Part shown: positions 25,740-35,485 of the stretch, in pieces | Numbering within the stretch: the stretch's first letter is position 1 | Layout: every line of letters starts with the position of its first letter | Origin: an uncultured Eisenbergiella sp. | GTDB taxonomy: Bacteria; Bacillota; Clostridia; Lachnospirales; Lachnospiraceae | Assembly (NCBI GenBank): GCA_910585455.1 | Contig: CAJUEL010000032.1 | Span: 1-57,047, forward strand | Length of the DNA: 57,047 nt | Reading direction: 5' to 3' | Notes under the pieces: generated by a model | The model's input: the letters and a program-made list of their open reading frames with translations, nothing else | Told to the model about the DNA's origin: nothing | Database searches by the model: none | Program-made: the position numbers and the translations under genes

Positions 25740-26609
25740 ATGGATAAAAAAAGTAAATTGCTCACCATAGGTCAGTTCGCCGCCCTGCATGGCATCAATA
25801 AGAAGACCCTGATGTGGTATGACGAGATCGGTCTGTTTCAGCCGGCGTTCATCAGCCCGGAAAACGGATACCGATATTACAATTATTATCAAAGCTCTAT
25901 CCTGGAAACCATTTTGCTGCTGCGGGAGCTGGATGTGCCCATTGAAGAAATACAGGCGTTTATGCGCCACCGCTCCGCCGCCAGCCTGGAAATGCTTTTG
26001 GGAGAAAAGATTGAAGAGCTGGACCGCAACATGGAGCATTTGCGGGCAGTGCGGAAAACATTGGTCAAACACCAGAATGATATGCGGACACTGCTGACGA
26101 TGGACCTGTCAAAAATCAGCACAATCCAAAAAGAAGAGTGTCACCTGGTCACAGTCGATATCGATCAGACCACTTCCTTTGACAGGCAGGTGGAAATGAT
26201 TACAGCCGAAACACAGAAATACCAGCTGCGCCGTCTGCACGACGCCTCCTACGGAACCATGATTGCCACAGAAAGCCTTTATGCCGGAAATTTTGAGGAT
26301 TACTCCAGGCTGTTCATTGAAATTCCGCTCCCCATCCAAAAGACCGGTCTGCATGTGCAGCCAGCCGGAAAATATGTGCGGGCCTTTTACCGGGGTCCCT
26401 GGGAGGATATTTCCCTGTGCTACCGGAAAATATTTGATTATGCGCGGGAGCATCAGCTTTTGCTGACAGGATATTCTTACGAAACAATCATCAATGAAAA
26501 TGTGATCAATCAGATTGAGGATGCCGTTGTACAAATTGAAATACCGGTAAAAGCAAATACATCGCCTGACGCACATGGGGCAATACCAGACGCTTCAGGC
26601 GATGTATAA
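25740..26609 (+). CDS. MerR-family regulator with GyrI-like sensing domain (BmrR type)
   Basis: This 289-residue protein has an N-terminal MerR helix-turn-helix (LTIGQFAALHGINKKTLMWYDEIGLFQP, winged part ENGYRYYNYYQ), a dimerising helix to about residue 115, and a C-terminal effector-binding half resembling the GyrI-like domain (AGKYVRAFYRGPWEDI). It faces the MATE gene across a MerR-type promoter, as in BmrR/Bmr drug-sensing pairs. Ligand unknown. Confidence 0.92.
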   Translation: MDKKSKLLTIGQFAALHGINKKTLMWYDEIGLFQPAFISPENGYRYYNYYQSSILETILLLRELDVPIEEIQAFMRHRSAASLEMLLGEKIEELDRNMEHLRAVRKTLVKHQNDMRTLLTMDLSKISTIQKEECHLVTVDIDQTTSFDRQVEMITAETQKYQLRRLHDASYGTMIATESLYAGNFEDYSRLFIEIPLPIQKTGLHVQPAGKYVRAFYRGPWEDISLCYRKIFDYAREHQLLLTGYSYETIINENVINQIEDAVVQIEIPVKANTSPDAHGAIPDASGDV

Positions 26610-26705
26610 GGCTACAGCGCGCCAAAAATGAGACGCGCTGACCGGGAAAAACGGGCTTTTGGCAGGCATGAACGCACCACGTGCGACCGCGATGCGAAAG
26701 CTGCT

Positions 26706-28880
26706 TCAGCGGAGCCCGCTGTAAAACACATAGCTCCCCGCCCCTACGGCATATTCCCTGCCGTCGATGACGATGCAGGCTTCCACGGGCGTGGTGATTT
26801 CATAACGCCACTGTCCCTCCTGTTTGGACCAGCGGGAAGAAATTTTTCCGTGACGGGTCTGCAGGGCTGCCTCCAGCCAGTCCAGGCGCTTATCCGGCAG
26901 GGGCGCGATTTTCACCCTTTCATAGCCCGGAAATTCCTCCTGCGTGTTGATGCCCGCCGCAACGCAGTACACCCAATCCGCGACCGCGCCGTAAGCGTAA
27001 TGGTTAAAGGAGTTCATGTCGGTGCTCCAGAAATCGCCATTTTCCATGATGCCGTCCCAGTGCTCCCATACGGTGGTCGCTCCCTTCGTGACCGGATAGA
27101 GCCAGGAGGGATATTCCCTGCGCAGCAAAAGCGTATAAGCCAGATCGGCATAGCCGTAACCGGAAAGCACATGAAGCAGATAGGGCGTTCCCACAAAGCC
27201 CGTCTGCAGCTTCGTGCCGCATTCTTTCACCATGGCGGCAAGCTGATCTGCCGCCGCCTGACAGTCGGGCGCAAGCTCAAAATATGCCGCCAGCACGCAT
27301 TCCGTCTGGGTTTCATATACCGGATAGGCCTGCCGGAAGGCCTCCAGAATTTTATCATAGAGGGCGGTATACTCTGCCACATCCTCCGAAAGCACCTTGC
27401 CCGCCTTGATGACCAGCTTTACGGCGTGGGCATAAAAGGCGGAAGCGATGAAGTCCTCCCGGGTGGAGCCTTTATAGGTGCCCACAGGCGCGTCCAGCCC
27501 CAGCCAGTCGCCATAATGGACGCCGCCGGTCCACAGATTGGGCGTGGCGGTATGGGTGGCGATATAGGAAACCCATTTTTTCATGCAGGCATATTGCTTT
27601 TTCAAAATGTCCGGATTGCCGTAGGCCAGATAGATCGCCCAGGGGCAAATCACCGCAGCGTCTCCCCAGGCGGCGCTGCTCTCTTCATTATTTAAAATAT
27701 TGGGAATGACATGTCCGATCATGCCGTCCTCCCACTGATCCGCCGCCATGTCCGCCAGCCATTTGGTGAAAAATTTTTCCACGTCATAGTTTAAGCAGGC
27801 GGTACGGATGAATGCCTGCGCGTCCCCGGTCCAGCCCAGGCGCTCGTCCCTCTGGGGACAGTCGGTGGGCACATCCAGGAAATTCCCCTTTTGTCCCCAG
27901 ACGATATTGTCAAACAGCTTGTTTAACAGCGGATCGGAGCAGGAAAGCCAGCCTGTGCGTTCCATTTGGGAATGTACCGCAACCGCCGTGAAATTCTCCG
28001 GCTTTGCCTGCGCTGCGCCGCCGGGGAACTGGTCGATGCGCACATAACGGAAACCGTAGAAGGTCATTTTCGGCTTATAGCTCTGCTGCCCGTCCTTACA
28101 GAAATAGAGAAGCTTCGCCTTCGCGCCCCGGTAATTGGCATTGTAAAAATTCCCCTGCTGATCCAGCACCTCACCGTGGGAAAGCTCCACTGCCTCCCCC
28201 GCTTTGGCGCACAGAGAAATTTCCACATACCCGGTGACCTCCTGCCCGAAATCGATCACGGTTTCTCCCGCGGGCGTGGTGAACAATCGGGCAACGCTTA
28301 CGCGTTCCTGCTCCCGGATTTCCTCCCCTTCCTGAGAGATCAGCGTTGCGGTCGGTCCCGCAAAGGCTTCCGTCCCATTCCAGCTTTCCGGCACGAAAGC
28401 GGCGTCAAAGGTTTCCCCGTTGTAAATCTCCGAAAAGCGGATCGGGCTTTCCGCACATTTCCAGCTCTCGTCGGTGGAAACGGTCTCGACCGTACCGTCC
28501 GTATAGGTGAGCGCAAGCTGCGCCGTCAGACCCGCACAGTAGCCATCCAGCTGCGCCTTGCGCTCCGGCCACAGCCAGCCGGGCATGGGGCTGCGATACC
28601 AGCCCTTGCCCAGGGTGACATGCAGCTCATTTTGTTCCTGCACGAGCTCTGTCACATCATACTCCTGTACCTGCAGCCGCTTTTCATAGCTGGTCCAGCC
28701 GGGCGCGAGGACAAATTCCCCTACCCTGCTGCCGTTTAAAACCGCCTCATAAACCCCGGTGGCGGTGATGCGCAGCCGGGCGCTGCTCACCCGCTTTTGG
28801 CAGGTAAAATTCTTTTGAAAAACCGGACAGACATCCCCATAGTCCGCCGCCGGCCTGATCCATTTTGCATCCCATTCCAT
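26706..28880 (-). CDS. Alpha-L-rhamnosidase (GH78)
   Basis: This 724-residue glycosidase has an N-terminal beta-sandwich region and a GH78 (alpha/alpha)6 catalytic domain, recognised from FLDVPTDCPQRDERLGWTGD with its acidic residues and GATTVWEHWDGI further on. It releases terminal rhamnose from plant or microbial glycans. No signal peptide, so it acts inside the cell on imported sugars. The start is ATG 28880 behind GGAGGG; an in-frame codon 11 residues earlier has no ribosome site. It faces the AraC regulator at 28983. Confidence 0.93.
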   Translation of the reverse strand: MEWDAKWIRPAADYGDVCPVFQKNFTCQKRVSSARLRITATGVYEAVLNGSRVGEFVLAPGWTSYEKRLQVQEYDVTELVQEQNELHVTLGKGWYRSPMPGWLWPERKAQLDGYCAGLTAQLALTYTDGTVETVSTDESWKCAESPIRFSEIYNGETFDAAFVPESWNGTEAFAGPTATLISQEGEEIREQERVSVARLFTTPAGETVIDFGQEVTGYVEISLCAKAGEAVELSHGEVLDQQGNFYNANYRGAKAKLLYFCKDGQQSYKPKMTFYGFRYVRIDQFPGGAAQAKPENFTAVAVHSQMERTGWLSCSDPLLNKLFDNIVWGQKGNFLDVPTDCPQRDERLGWTGDAQAFIRTACLNYDVEKFFTKWLADMAADQWEDGMIGHVIPNILNNEESSAAWGDAAVICPWAIYLAYGNPDILKKQYACMKKWVSYIATHTATPNLWTGGVHYGDWLGLDAPVGTYKGSTREDFIASAFYAHAVKLVIKAGKVLSEDVAEYTALYDKILEAFRQAYPVYETQTECVLAAYFELAPDCQAAADQLAAMVKECGTKLQTGFVGTPYLLHVLSGYGYADLAYTLLLRREYPSWLYPVTKGATTVWEHWDGIMENGDFWSTDMNSFNHYAYGAVADWVYCVAAGINTQEEFPGYERVKIAPLPDKRLDWLEAALQTRHGKISSRWSKQEGQWRYEITTPVEACIVIDGREYAVGAGSYVFYSGLR

Positions 28881-28982
28881 CACAATACCCTCCTTATGAA
28901 TCGTTCTTGACATCTATCATACCAGATGCTAGGATGAAAAAAAGAGCCTGTTTTATGCGAAAAAAGGGGGTGATTTTAACCT

Positions 28983-29846
28983 GTGAATCAAGAGCATACC
29001 TTAGAGATTTACCAGATGAATGCCAACCGGCCTGAAAAGCTGGTCATGATGGATTCTTCCCAGGACGATATCGGTGATCACGACCATCGTTTTTTTGAGC
29101 TGGCCTATGTGACCGGCGGGCGGGCGACGCATATGCGGAACGGCAAAGAAAGCGAGCTGCATGCAGGCGACTATTTCATCATGGATTACGGCAGCGTACA
29201 CCGCTATGAAAAATGCAGGAATTTCAAGCTGATCAACTGCCTGTTTCTGCCGGAGCTGATCGACGAGACGCTTGGCGACTGCACCAGCCTGGAGGTGCTG
29301 CTGCAGCGCTGCCTGATCCGTTATTACCGGATGGTGATCGGCAAGGACTGGGCGGAACGGACCTTTCATGACGGAAGCGGGCGCGTGGGACAGCTGCTCA
29401 TGGGAATGGTGGAGGAATATCAAAAAAATCAGCTGGGCAGCCAGGAAATCTTCCGTTGCCGGCTCACGGAAATTCTGATTCTGACCCTGCGCCTGCTGGT
29501 GCAGGGGGAAAAGAGGCTGCCGGAAAGCACAATGGTGACGGAGCTGATCCGGTATGTGGACGCCTCCTATCAGAAACGGCTGTCCATGCAGGATTTTTGC
29601 GACCAGCAGCATTACAGCCTGCCCTATGTGAGCAGACGCTTTAAGCAGGAGACCGGCATGACCTTTCGGGAATATTTGCAGAAGGTGCGTATGGAAAAGT
29701 GCTGTGAGCTGCTGTCCGGCAGCGATCTGACGGTCGCCGAGGCGGCGCGGGCAGTGGGCTACGAGGACATGCAGTTTTTTCACGATGTATTCCGGCGTTA
29801 TCTGCATATGACGCCCAAGGAATACCGCCGCCTGGAGCGGGGATAA
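28983..29846 (+). CDS. AraC-family regulator of the rhamnosidase gene
   Basis: This 287-residue regulator has an N-terminal cupin (HDHRFFELAYVTGG, DYFIMDYGSVHRYE) and a C-terminal AraC helix-turn-helix pair (LSMQDFCDQQHYSLPYVSRRF; LTVAEAARAVGYEDMQFFHDVF; MTPKEYRR). The start is GTG 28983 after AGGGGGTG with a rather long spacer; an ATG 12 codons later is possible. Divergent from GH78, so likely its rhamnose-responsive activator. Confidence 0.9.
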   Translation: MNQEHTLEIYQMNANRPEKLVMMDSSQDDIGDHDHRFFELAYVTGGRATHMRNGKESELHAGDYFIMDYGSVHRYEKCRNFKLINCLFLPELIDETLGDCTSLEVLLQRCLIRYYRMVIGKDWAERTFHDGSGRVGQLLMGMVEEYQKNQLGSQEIFRCRLTEILILTLRLLVQGEKRLPESTMVTELIRYVDASYQKRLSMQDFCDQQHYSLPYVSRRFKQETGMTFREYLQKVRMEKCCELLSGSDLTVAEAARAVGYEDMQFFHDVFRRYLHMTPKEYRRLERG

Positions 29847-29853
29847 TGATCGA

Positions 29854-31413
29854 TCATTCAAATGTCATATGCTCAATATAAAGATCGCCAAAATCCGGAT
29901 GCGCGGCAAGATTGATTGCCCTGCAGAGCCCCTGGATCCGTTCCCCTTCCGCCGCTTCACCGCCCGGGCGGGAATTCCCCGCACCGGCAATCGCGTTTCT
30001 TCCATATAGATACGCGCCCGCGAGCGCGGTATTGCCGACGGCGCGGACCTTTGCGGTCAGCTCCCCGGGAAAAAGTCCAATGCGCGACGCTTTCCGAACA
30101 TCTAAAAAGTAGCCAAAGCCGCCCGCCAGATATACGGCATCGATGTCCGACAGCGCGACGCCATATTCCTTTGTGAGCACACAAATGCCGGCATAGACAG
30201 CCGCCTTTGCCATCTGCACCGCACGAATCTGCTCCTGCGTGACATGGAGGGCACCGTTTGACGTCTGCCGGTCAATGCCGCTTTCAAACCAGGGTTCCTC
30301 CATCAGCCCGGTTTCGTCCACAATCCCCTCCTCCATCAGGTCCGCGATGACCGCGATCATATCCGTTCCCGGCGCGCAGTTGCCCGGTCCGCCTTCAAAG
30401 GCCGGTCCCGCCGCGGTCGCCGTGCACATGAGCTTATCCCGGTTTCCGATCACAAGCTCCCCATTCGTGCCAAGATCGATCAGCAGACTGACGATCTCCT
30501 TTTCGTGCATGCCGCATGCCAGAACGCCCGCCAAAAGATCCGCCCCGACAAAGGCGGACAGACCGGGAAGCAATACGACGGAAACGTCCTTCTTTTCCTC
30601 TGAAAGCGCAATCCTCTGCTCCGCAAGCGTCACCGGTTCAAAGGGAAAATGGCTTAGCCCCTCCACAGAAAGCCCTGCCAGCAAATGCTCCATCACCGTA
30701 TTGCCCGCCAGATAAATGCCCGCCGGGTTGTCCGAAAAACCGTGGGAAACTACGTCTCCATTTTTCGCCTCCGAACATTCTAACGCCAGTCCCTCTTCGG
30801 TGGATTTTCCCGCTCCGGTTTCCCGCACCGCTTCCTGCAGCCGGCGAATCCCTTCCAAAAGCACAGCCTCCACACTCTCCTGCAGCGAAGAAGCTTGCCC
30901 GTCCAGCGCAGCCTGCATGCGGGATATGACATCGCTGCCAAAGGAACGCTGGGGATTCATCCGCTGAAACGTGCCCAAAGCCCTGCCGTCAGACAGCGCC
31001 CGCGCCTGCATGGCGATGGTGGTCGTGCCCAGATCAATGGCAATGCACCAGTCCTCCAGGCGACGACGGTCAGCATCAGAATCCGCGCTGACGTTTCCTT
31101 CGACTCCTACCGTTTCCGTCAAAATCTGCACCTCTGTCGGCTGCATATACGCCGCTTCCACCCTGCAGTCTTGCTCAACCCGATGCAGGCAGGCGAGCCG
31201 CACGCCATCCCGCAGCTCCTGCGGCGACAGCAAGCGGCGCTCCGTCGCCACGGGCAGGGGCGCGTTACTTTCATACCGCACCCGGCACCGCCCGCAGCGC
31301 CCTTTCCCGTTGCATCCGGCCTCCAGCACCACATCCTTCTCTGCAAGCACGGCAAAGAGCGTCTTTTGCGGCTCCGCCTTCACCTCATACGAACTGATTC
31401 CGCTCTTCATCAT
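29854..31413 (-). CDS. RACo-like [2Fe-2S]/ASKHA activator (DUF4445 family)
   Basis: This 519-residue protein has an N-terminal plant-type ferredoxin domain (Cys ligands in EAGCNGKGRCGRCRV and LACLHRV) and a C-terminal ASKHA ATPase part with IAIDLGTTTIAMQ, GADLLAGVLACG and SLLIDLGTNGELVIG. This is the architecture of reductive activators of corrinoid proteins (RACo), which put one electron on cob(II)alamin of methyltransferases using ATP. No corrinoid protein or methyltransferase partner is in the window, so the target is encoded elsewhere. The start overlaps the end of the DUF4250 gene by 29 bases. Confidence 0.88.
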   Translation of the reverse strand: MMKSGISSYEVKAEPQKTLFAVLAEKDVVLEAGCNGKGRCGRCRVRYESNAPLPVATERRLLSPQELRDGVRLACLHRVEQDCRVEAAYMQPTEVQILTETVGVEGNVSADSDADRRRLEDWCIAIDLGTTTIAMQARALSDGRALGTFQRMNPQRSFGSDVISRMQAALDGQASSLQESVEAVLLEGIRRLQEAVRETGAGKSTEEGLALECSEAKNGDVVSHGFSDNPAGIYLAGNTVMEHLLAGLSVEGLSHFPFEPVTLAEQRIALSEEKKDVSVVLLPGLSAFVGADLLAGVLACGMHEKEIVSLLIDLGTNGELVIGNRDKLMCTATAAGPAFEGGPGNCAPGTDMIAVIADLMEEGIVDETGLMEEPWFESGIDRQTSNGALHVTQEQIRAVQMAKAAVYAGICVLTKEYGVALSDIDAVYLAGGFGYFLDVRKASRIGLFPGELTAKVRAVGNTALAGAYLYGRNAIAGAGNSRPGGEAAEGERIQGLCRAINLAAHPDFGDLYIEHMTFE

Positions 31414-31558
31414 ACCGATATCCTATCTCCGCCAGCTTCCGCACCACCTCATCGCGGTCACAATCCAAATCTGCACAGCACGCATCCAGATCTTCGTAAA
31501 AATCCCTCAGTTTCAAATTCATAAAGCTCAACAGCATCACCGGATCCTTCGGCGCCAT
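31385..31558 (-). CDS. DUF4250-type small protein
   Basis: This 57-residue protein begins at ATG 31558 (AAAGGAG five to six bases upstream) and reads PKDPVMLLSFMNLKLRDFY and ends YRYDEERNQFV, the hallmarks of DUF4250. Its function is unknown. It precedes and overlaps the RACo-like gene, so the two are co-translated. Confidence 0.85.
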   Translation of the reverse strand: MAPKDPVMLLSFMNLKLRDFYEDLDACCADLDCDRDEVVRKLAEIGYRYDEERNQFV

Positions 31559-31648
31559 ACGCTTCTCCTTTCTGGCATAAAGCTGCGACCCGGCGGGACG
31601 GGAATACCGTCGCATTCCCAATCCAGCCAGGCCGCAGGCCGGGCTTTT

Positions 31649-34237
31649 TTACTCCGCTTTCTTTAATGCTACCAGAGAGCCGTCCTGTTTGTCAATCAGA
31701 ATCGTATCCCCCAGGGACACCTGATCCGCCAGAATCAGCTTTGCGGAAAGCGTCTCTACATACTTCTGGATATAGCGCTTTAAGGGTCTCGCGCCGTAGA
31801 CCGGATCATAGGCCTCCTCCACGATGAGCGCCTCCGCCCCGGGCGTAAGCTCGATGGAAAGCTGCCGGTCCTCCAGGCGGCGGTTTAAGTCATCCAGAAT
31901 CAGATGCACGATGCCGCCGATATTTTCCCGGGTCAGGGGCTTAAAGAGAATCGTTTCATCCAGCCGGTTTAAAAATTCCGGACGAAAATGGCTGCGCAGG
32001 TCATTCATCACCAGCTGCTCCGCCTCCGGTCTGATCACGCCGTCCTCCCCGATGCCCTCCAGCAGATAATTCGCGCCGATGTTGGAGGTCATGATCAGGA
32101 TCGTATTTTTAAAATCCACCGTCCTGCCCTGGGAATCGGTGATCCGTCCGTCGTCCAGCACCTGTAACAGGACGTTGAACACGTCGGGATGCGCCTTTTC
32201 GATCTCGTCAAACAGCACCACGGAATAGGGCTTTCTGCGCACCGCCTCCGTCAGCTGTCCTCCCTCCTCATAGCCCACATATCCGGGAGGCGCTCCGATG
32301 AGCCTGGACACGGCATATTTCTCCATGTATTCGCTCATATCAATGCGGACCATATTGTTTTCATCATCAAACAGCGACGCCGCCAGCGCCTTGGCAAGCT
32401 CCGTTTTGCCCACGCCGGTGGGACCTAAGAACAGGAAGGAACCGATGGGCTTGGTGGGATCCTTGATGCCCGCCTTTGAGCGGATGATCGCCTCCGTCAC
32501 CTTCGTCACGCCCTCGTCCTGCCCGATGACCCGCTTATGCAGCTCCTCGTCCAGATGCAGCGTCTTGTTGCGTTCGCTCTCTGTCAGCTTCGTCACCGGA
32601 ATGCCAGTCCAGCGGGAAATGATGCGGGCGATTTCCTCATCCGTCACCGCCTCATGCACCAGAGACAAATCCTCCCGCTTTACCTCTTCCTCCGCGATCT
32701 CCAGCTGCCGCTTTAAGCCCGGCAGCTTTCCGTAGGAAAGCTCCGCCGCCTTTTCCAGATTGCCTTCCCGCTGTGCGATCTGAATTTCGTTGCTGACCGC
32801 CTCGATCTCCTCCCGCAGCTTCGAAAGGCTTTCCACGCTCTTCTTTTCATTGTCCCACTGGGCCTTGCGGTTGTTGAATTCCGCCTTCAGCTCCGCCAGC
32901 TCCTTCTGCAACGCCTCCAGACGCTCCCGGCTTAAGGCATCGTCCTCCTTTTTCAGGGCGGTTTCCTCAATTTCCATCTGCATCACCCGCCGCTGCAGCT
33001 CATCCAGCTCAGTGGGCATGGAATCCAGCTCGGTTTTGATGAGCGCGCACGCCTCATCCACCAGATCAATTGCTTTATCCGGCAGAAAACGGTCGGAAAT
33101 ATAGCGGTTGGAAAGCACTGCCGCGCTCACCAGCGCATTATCCAGAATTTTCACGCCGTGATAAACCTCGTAGCGCTCCTTTAAGCCTCTCAAAATGGAG
33201 ATCGTATCCTCCACGGTGGGCTCATCCACCTGCACAGGCTGGAACCGACGCTCCAGCGCCGCGTCCTTCTCAATATATTTGCGGTATTCGTCCAGCGTCG
33301 TCGCGCCCACGCAGTGCAGCTCGCCCCGCGCCAGCATGGGCTTTAGCAGATTGCCCGCATCCATGGCGCCGTCGGTCTTGCCCGCGCCCACGATGGTGTG
33401 CAGCTCGTCGATGAACAGAATGATCTGCCCCTCGCTCTTCTTCACATCCTCCAGCACCGCCTTTAACCGCTCTTCAAACTCGCCCCGGTACTTCGCTCCT
33501 GCCACCAGCGCGCCCATATCCAGAGAAAAAATCTTTTTGTCCTTTAGTCCCTGGGGCACGTCGCCGCGCACGACCCGCTGGGCAAGCCCCTCCACCACGG
33601 CAGTTTTGCCCACGCCGGGTTCCCCGATCAGAACCGGATTGTTCTTCGTCTTCCGGGAAAGAATCCGGATCACGTTGCGAATCTCGGCATCGCGCCCGAT
33701 AACCGGGTCCAGCTTCTGTGCCCGCGCCCGTTCCACCAGATCCTGCCCGTACTTCTCCAGCGTGTCATAGGTCGCTTCCGGATTGTCGCTGGTCACCCGC
33801 TGATTCCCCCGCACCGTGGACAGCGCCTGCAAAAAACGCTCCCGGTTAATACCGTACTCCTTGAGGATTTCCCTGATCTCCCGGTTGGGGTGCTTAAGCA
33901 TGGAAAGGAAGAGATGCTCCACAGACACGTATTCGTCCCCCATCTGCTTCGCCTCATCCTCCGCGCTGACCAGCGCCTGATTTAAATCCTTGCCGACAAA
34001 AACCTGTCCGCCCTGCACCTTCACGCGCTTTTCCACCGCCTGCTTCGCCCGGTTGACAAAGTGCTCCTTCTGAATTTCCATCTTTTCGATCAGCTTCAAA
34101 ATCAGGCTGTCCTCTATGGTCAGAAGGCTGTACAGCAGATGCTCCTGCTCGATTTCCTGATTGCCATATTCATAAGCCAGCTTCTCGCAATTCTGCACGG
34201 CTTCCATGGACTTCTGCGTAAATTTGGAAATGTTCAT
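31649..34237 (-). CDS. clpB: ClpB disaggregase
   Basis: This 862-residue AAA+ chaperone has the full ClpB order: N-terminal repeat domain (EQEHLLYSLL), first ATPase (GEPGVGKTAVVEG, Walker B ILFIDELHTIVGAG), coiled-coil middle domain about 410-520 (LQRRVMQMEIEETALKKED), and second ATPase (FLGPTGVGKTELAKALA, VVLFDEIEKAHPDV). With DnaK it rescues aggregated proteins in the cytoplasm. It stands alone and has a promoter overlapped by a CIRCE-like site, so heat induction through HrcA is likely. Confidence 0.97.
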   Translation of the reverse strand: MNISKFTQKSMEAVQNCEKLAYEYGNQEIEQEHLLYSLLTIEDSLILKLIEKMEIQKEHFVNRAKQAVEKRVKVQGGQVFVGKDLNQALVSAEDEAKQMGDEYVSVEHLFLSMLKHPNREIREILKEYGINRERFLQALSTVRGNQRVTSDNPEATYDTLEKYGQDLVERARAQKLDPVIGRDAEIRNVIRILSRKTKNNPVLIGEPGVGKTAVVEGLAQRVVRGDVPQGLKDKKIFSLDMGALVAGAKYRGEFEERLKAVLEDVKKSEGQIILFIDELHTIVGAGKTDGAMDAGNLLKPMLARGELHCVGATTLDEYRKYIEKDAALERRFQPVQVDEPTVEDTISILRGLKERYEVYHGVKILDNALVSAAVLSNRYISDRFLPDKAIDLVDEACALIKTELDSMPTELDELQRRVMQMEIEETALKKEDDALSRERLEALQKELAELKAEFNNRKAQWDNEKKSVESLSKLREEIEAVSNEIQIAQREGNLEKAAELSYGKLPGLKRQLEIAEEEVKREDLSLVHEAVTDEEIARIISRWTGIPVTKLTESERNKTLHLDEELHKRVIGQDEGVTKVTEAIIRSKAGIKDPTKPIGSFLFLGPTGVGKTELAKALAASLFDDENNMVRIDMSEYMEKYAVSRLIGAPPGYVGYEEGGQLTEAVRRKPYSVVLFDEIEKAHPDVFNVLLQVLDDGRITDSQGRTVDFKNTILIMTSNIGANYLLEGIGEDGVIRPEAEQLVMNDLRSHFRPEFLNRLDETILFKPLTRENIGGIVHLILDDLNRRLEDRQLSIELTPGAEALIVEEAYDPVYGARPLKRYIQKYVETLSAKLILADQVSLGDTILIDKQDGSLVALKKAE

Positions 34238-34287
34238 GTGACTACCTCCCTGTTCTACATATGCTATAACATGTTTCGTATAGTGTC

Positions 34288-34330
34288 ACTATAGCACCGG
34301 TTGTTAGCCACGTCAATAGGTGAGTGCTAA
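34288..34330 (-). promoter_or_regulatory. clpB promoter with degenerate CIRCE site
   Basis: On the minus strand TTGACG (34311-34316) and TATAGT (34288-34293) are 17 bases apart. The upstream box lies within TTAGCCACG-N9-GAGTGCTAA (34304-34330): the right arm is perfect CIRCE, the left arm matches only TTAGC. HrcA control is therefore plausible but perhaps weak. Confidence 0.7.
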
Positions 34331-34345
34331 CTATTTTATAAAAAA

Positions 34346-35422
34346 TCAATTAACTGGTAATTGCTCAGGCACGTCTGAACGGTTACATGAACTGTCAGTA
34401 TGCGCGAATCGACAGGACTCCCGCTCGCGCAGTCTGGTCTTCACCAGCTGCAATCGCTCTACCTCTTCTCCCCGCGCTGCCCTGACCGCCGTTCCCACCA
34501 GCTTTTTTGCCAGCTCACCGTAATCGCATGCCACACTGCTCAACGTCGGCCTGATCTGTCTGGCAAGATAAGTATCGTCAAAGGACAGAACTGAAATATC
34601 CTGCGGCACCTGCATTCCCCTGTCAAAAGCTGCATTCATCACACCGCAGGCAAACAGATCATTGATGCAGATCACCGCCGTCGGCAAATCCTCCTGCCGG
34701 ATTTCCCGCATGATCGCATATCCCTTTTTCGCTCCATAACCGCCGTACTGCAGCCATTCCTCCCGGCTTTCAATTCCATATTTATGGAGCAGACGCAGAT
34801 AGGCAAGCCGTTTTTCCAGCGTGGAGTATACGTTCTCTCCCCCGCCCCAGAATGCGATTTTTTTATGCCCCAGCCCAATCAAACGCTCCATCGCCTGTTC
34901 CATCGCGCCGGATTCATCAATCCTCACCTCATAACAGGGAATCCCCTGCGACTTGCCCATCACCACCACCGGAACCGATTCCGCCATATAATTCACGACT
35001 GAAATAACGCGTTCATTCATCTCCCGGCTGTCCATGCTGCCGCCCAGTAAAATGACGCTCTCCGCGCGCTGCTCATAGATCCTTTCCAACAGATGGGAAT
35101 CCTCCAGCCGTCCGTATCTGGAATTTGCCACCAGAAGAATATATCCCTCTTCCTCCGCAGCCAGAATGCATTCCGCCACCAGCTGCCCGTAAAAGGGGCT
35201 GTCCACCGAGGCAGACATCATGCCGATCACGCCGCTTCTGGCGTTTTTCAGGCTTTTTGCCAGCACGTTGGGCTTAAAATCATATTTCCGGATCACCTCC
35301 AGCACCTTTTCCCGTTTCTTTGGCGTCACCCTTTCGGGCTGATTGATGGTCCTGGATACCGTTGCAGGGGAAACTCCCGCCTCGGCGGCGATATCATATA
35401 TGCTCAGTTTTCTCTTTTCCAT
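34346..35422 (-). CDS. LacI-family transcriptional regulator
   Basis: This 358-residue repressor has the LacI headpiece (LSIYDIAAEAGVSPATVSRTIN, hinge PNVLAKSLKNARSGVIG) and a periplasmic-binding-protein-like sensor domain. The start is ATG 35422 with GGAG eight bases upstream. Its last residues come from a dispersed hairpin repeat (34357-34386) that lies over the stop codon region. No sugar gene lies directly beside it, so its target is unclear; it may act at a distance. Confidence 0.92.
   Translation of the reverse strand: MEKRKLSIYDIAAEAGVSPATVSRTINQPERVTPKKREKVLEVIRKYDFKPNVLAKSLKNARSGVIGMMSASVDSPFYGQLVAECILAAEEEGYILLVANSRYGRLEDSHLLERIYEQRAESVILLGGSMDSREMNERVISVVNYMAESVPVVVMGKSQGIPCYEVRIDESGAMEQAMERLIGLGHKKIAFWGGGENVYSTLEKRLAYLRLLHKYGIESREEWLQYGGYGAKKGYAIMREIRQEDLPTAVICINDLFACGVMNAAFDRGMQVPQDISVLSFDDTYLARQIRPTLSSVACDYGELAKKLVGTAVRAARGEEVERLQLVKTRLRERESCRFAHTDSSCNRSDVPEQLPVN
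34357..34386. repeat. GTAACAGTTCA-type hairpin repeat, diverged copy
   Basis: GTAATTGCTCAGGC ... GTCTGAACGGTTAC is an imperfect inverted repeat related to 49303-49332 and 53653-53684. It forms part of the LacI coding end. Confidence 0.55.
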
Positions 35423-35485
35423 TTTCCTTTCTCCTGCCCTGCAGGGCAATATATTTCTGGTTCCGGCGCGCCTTTGGAAGACAAT

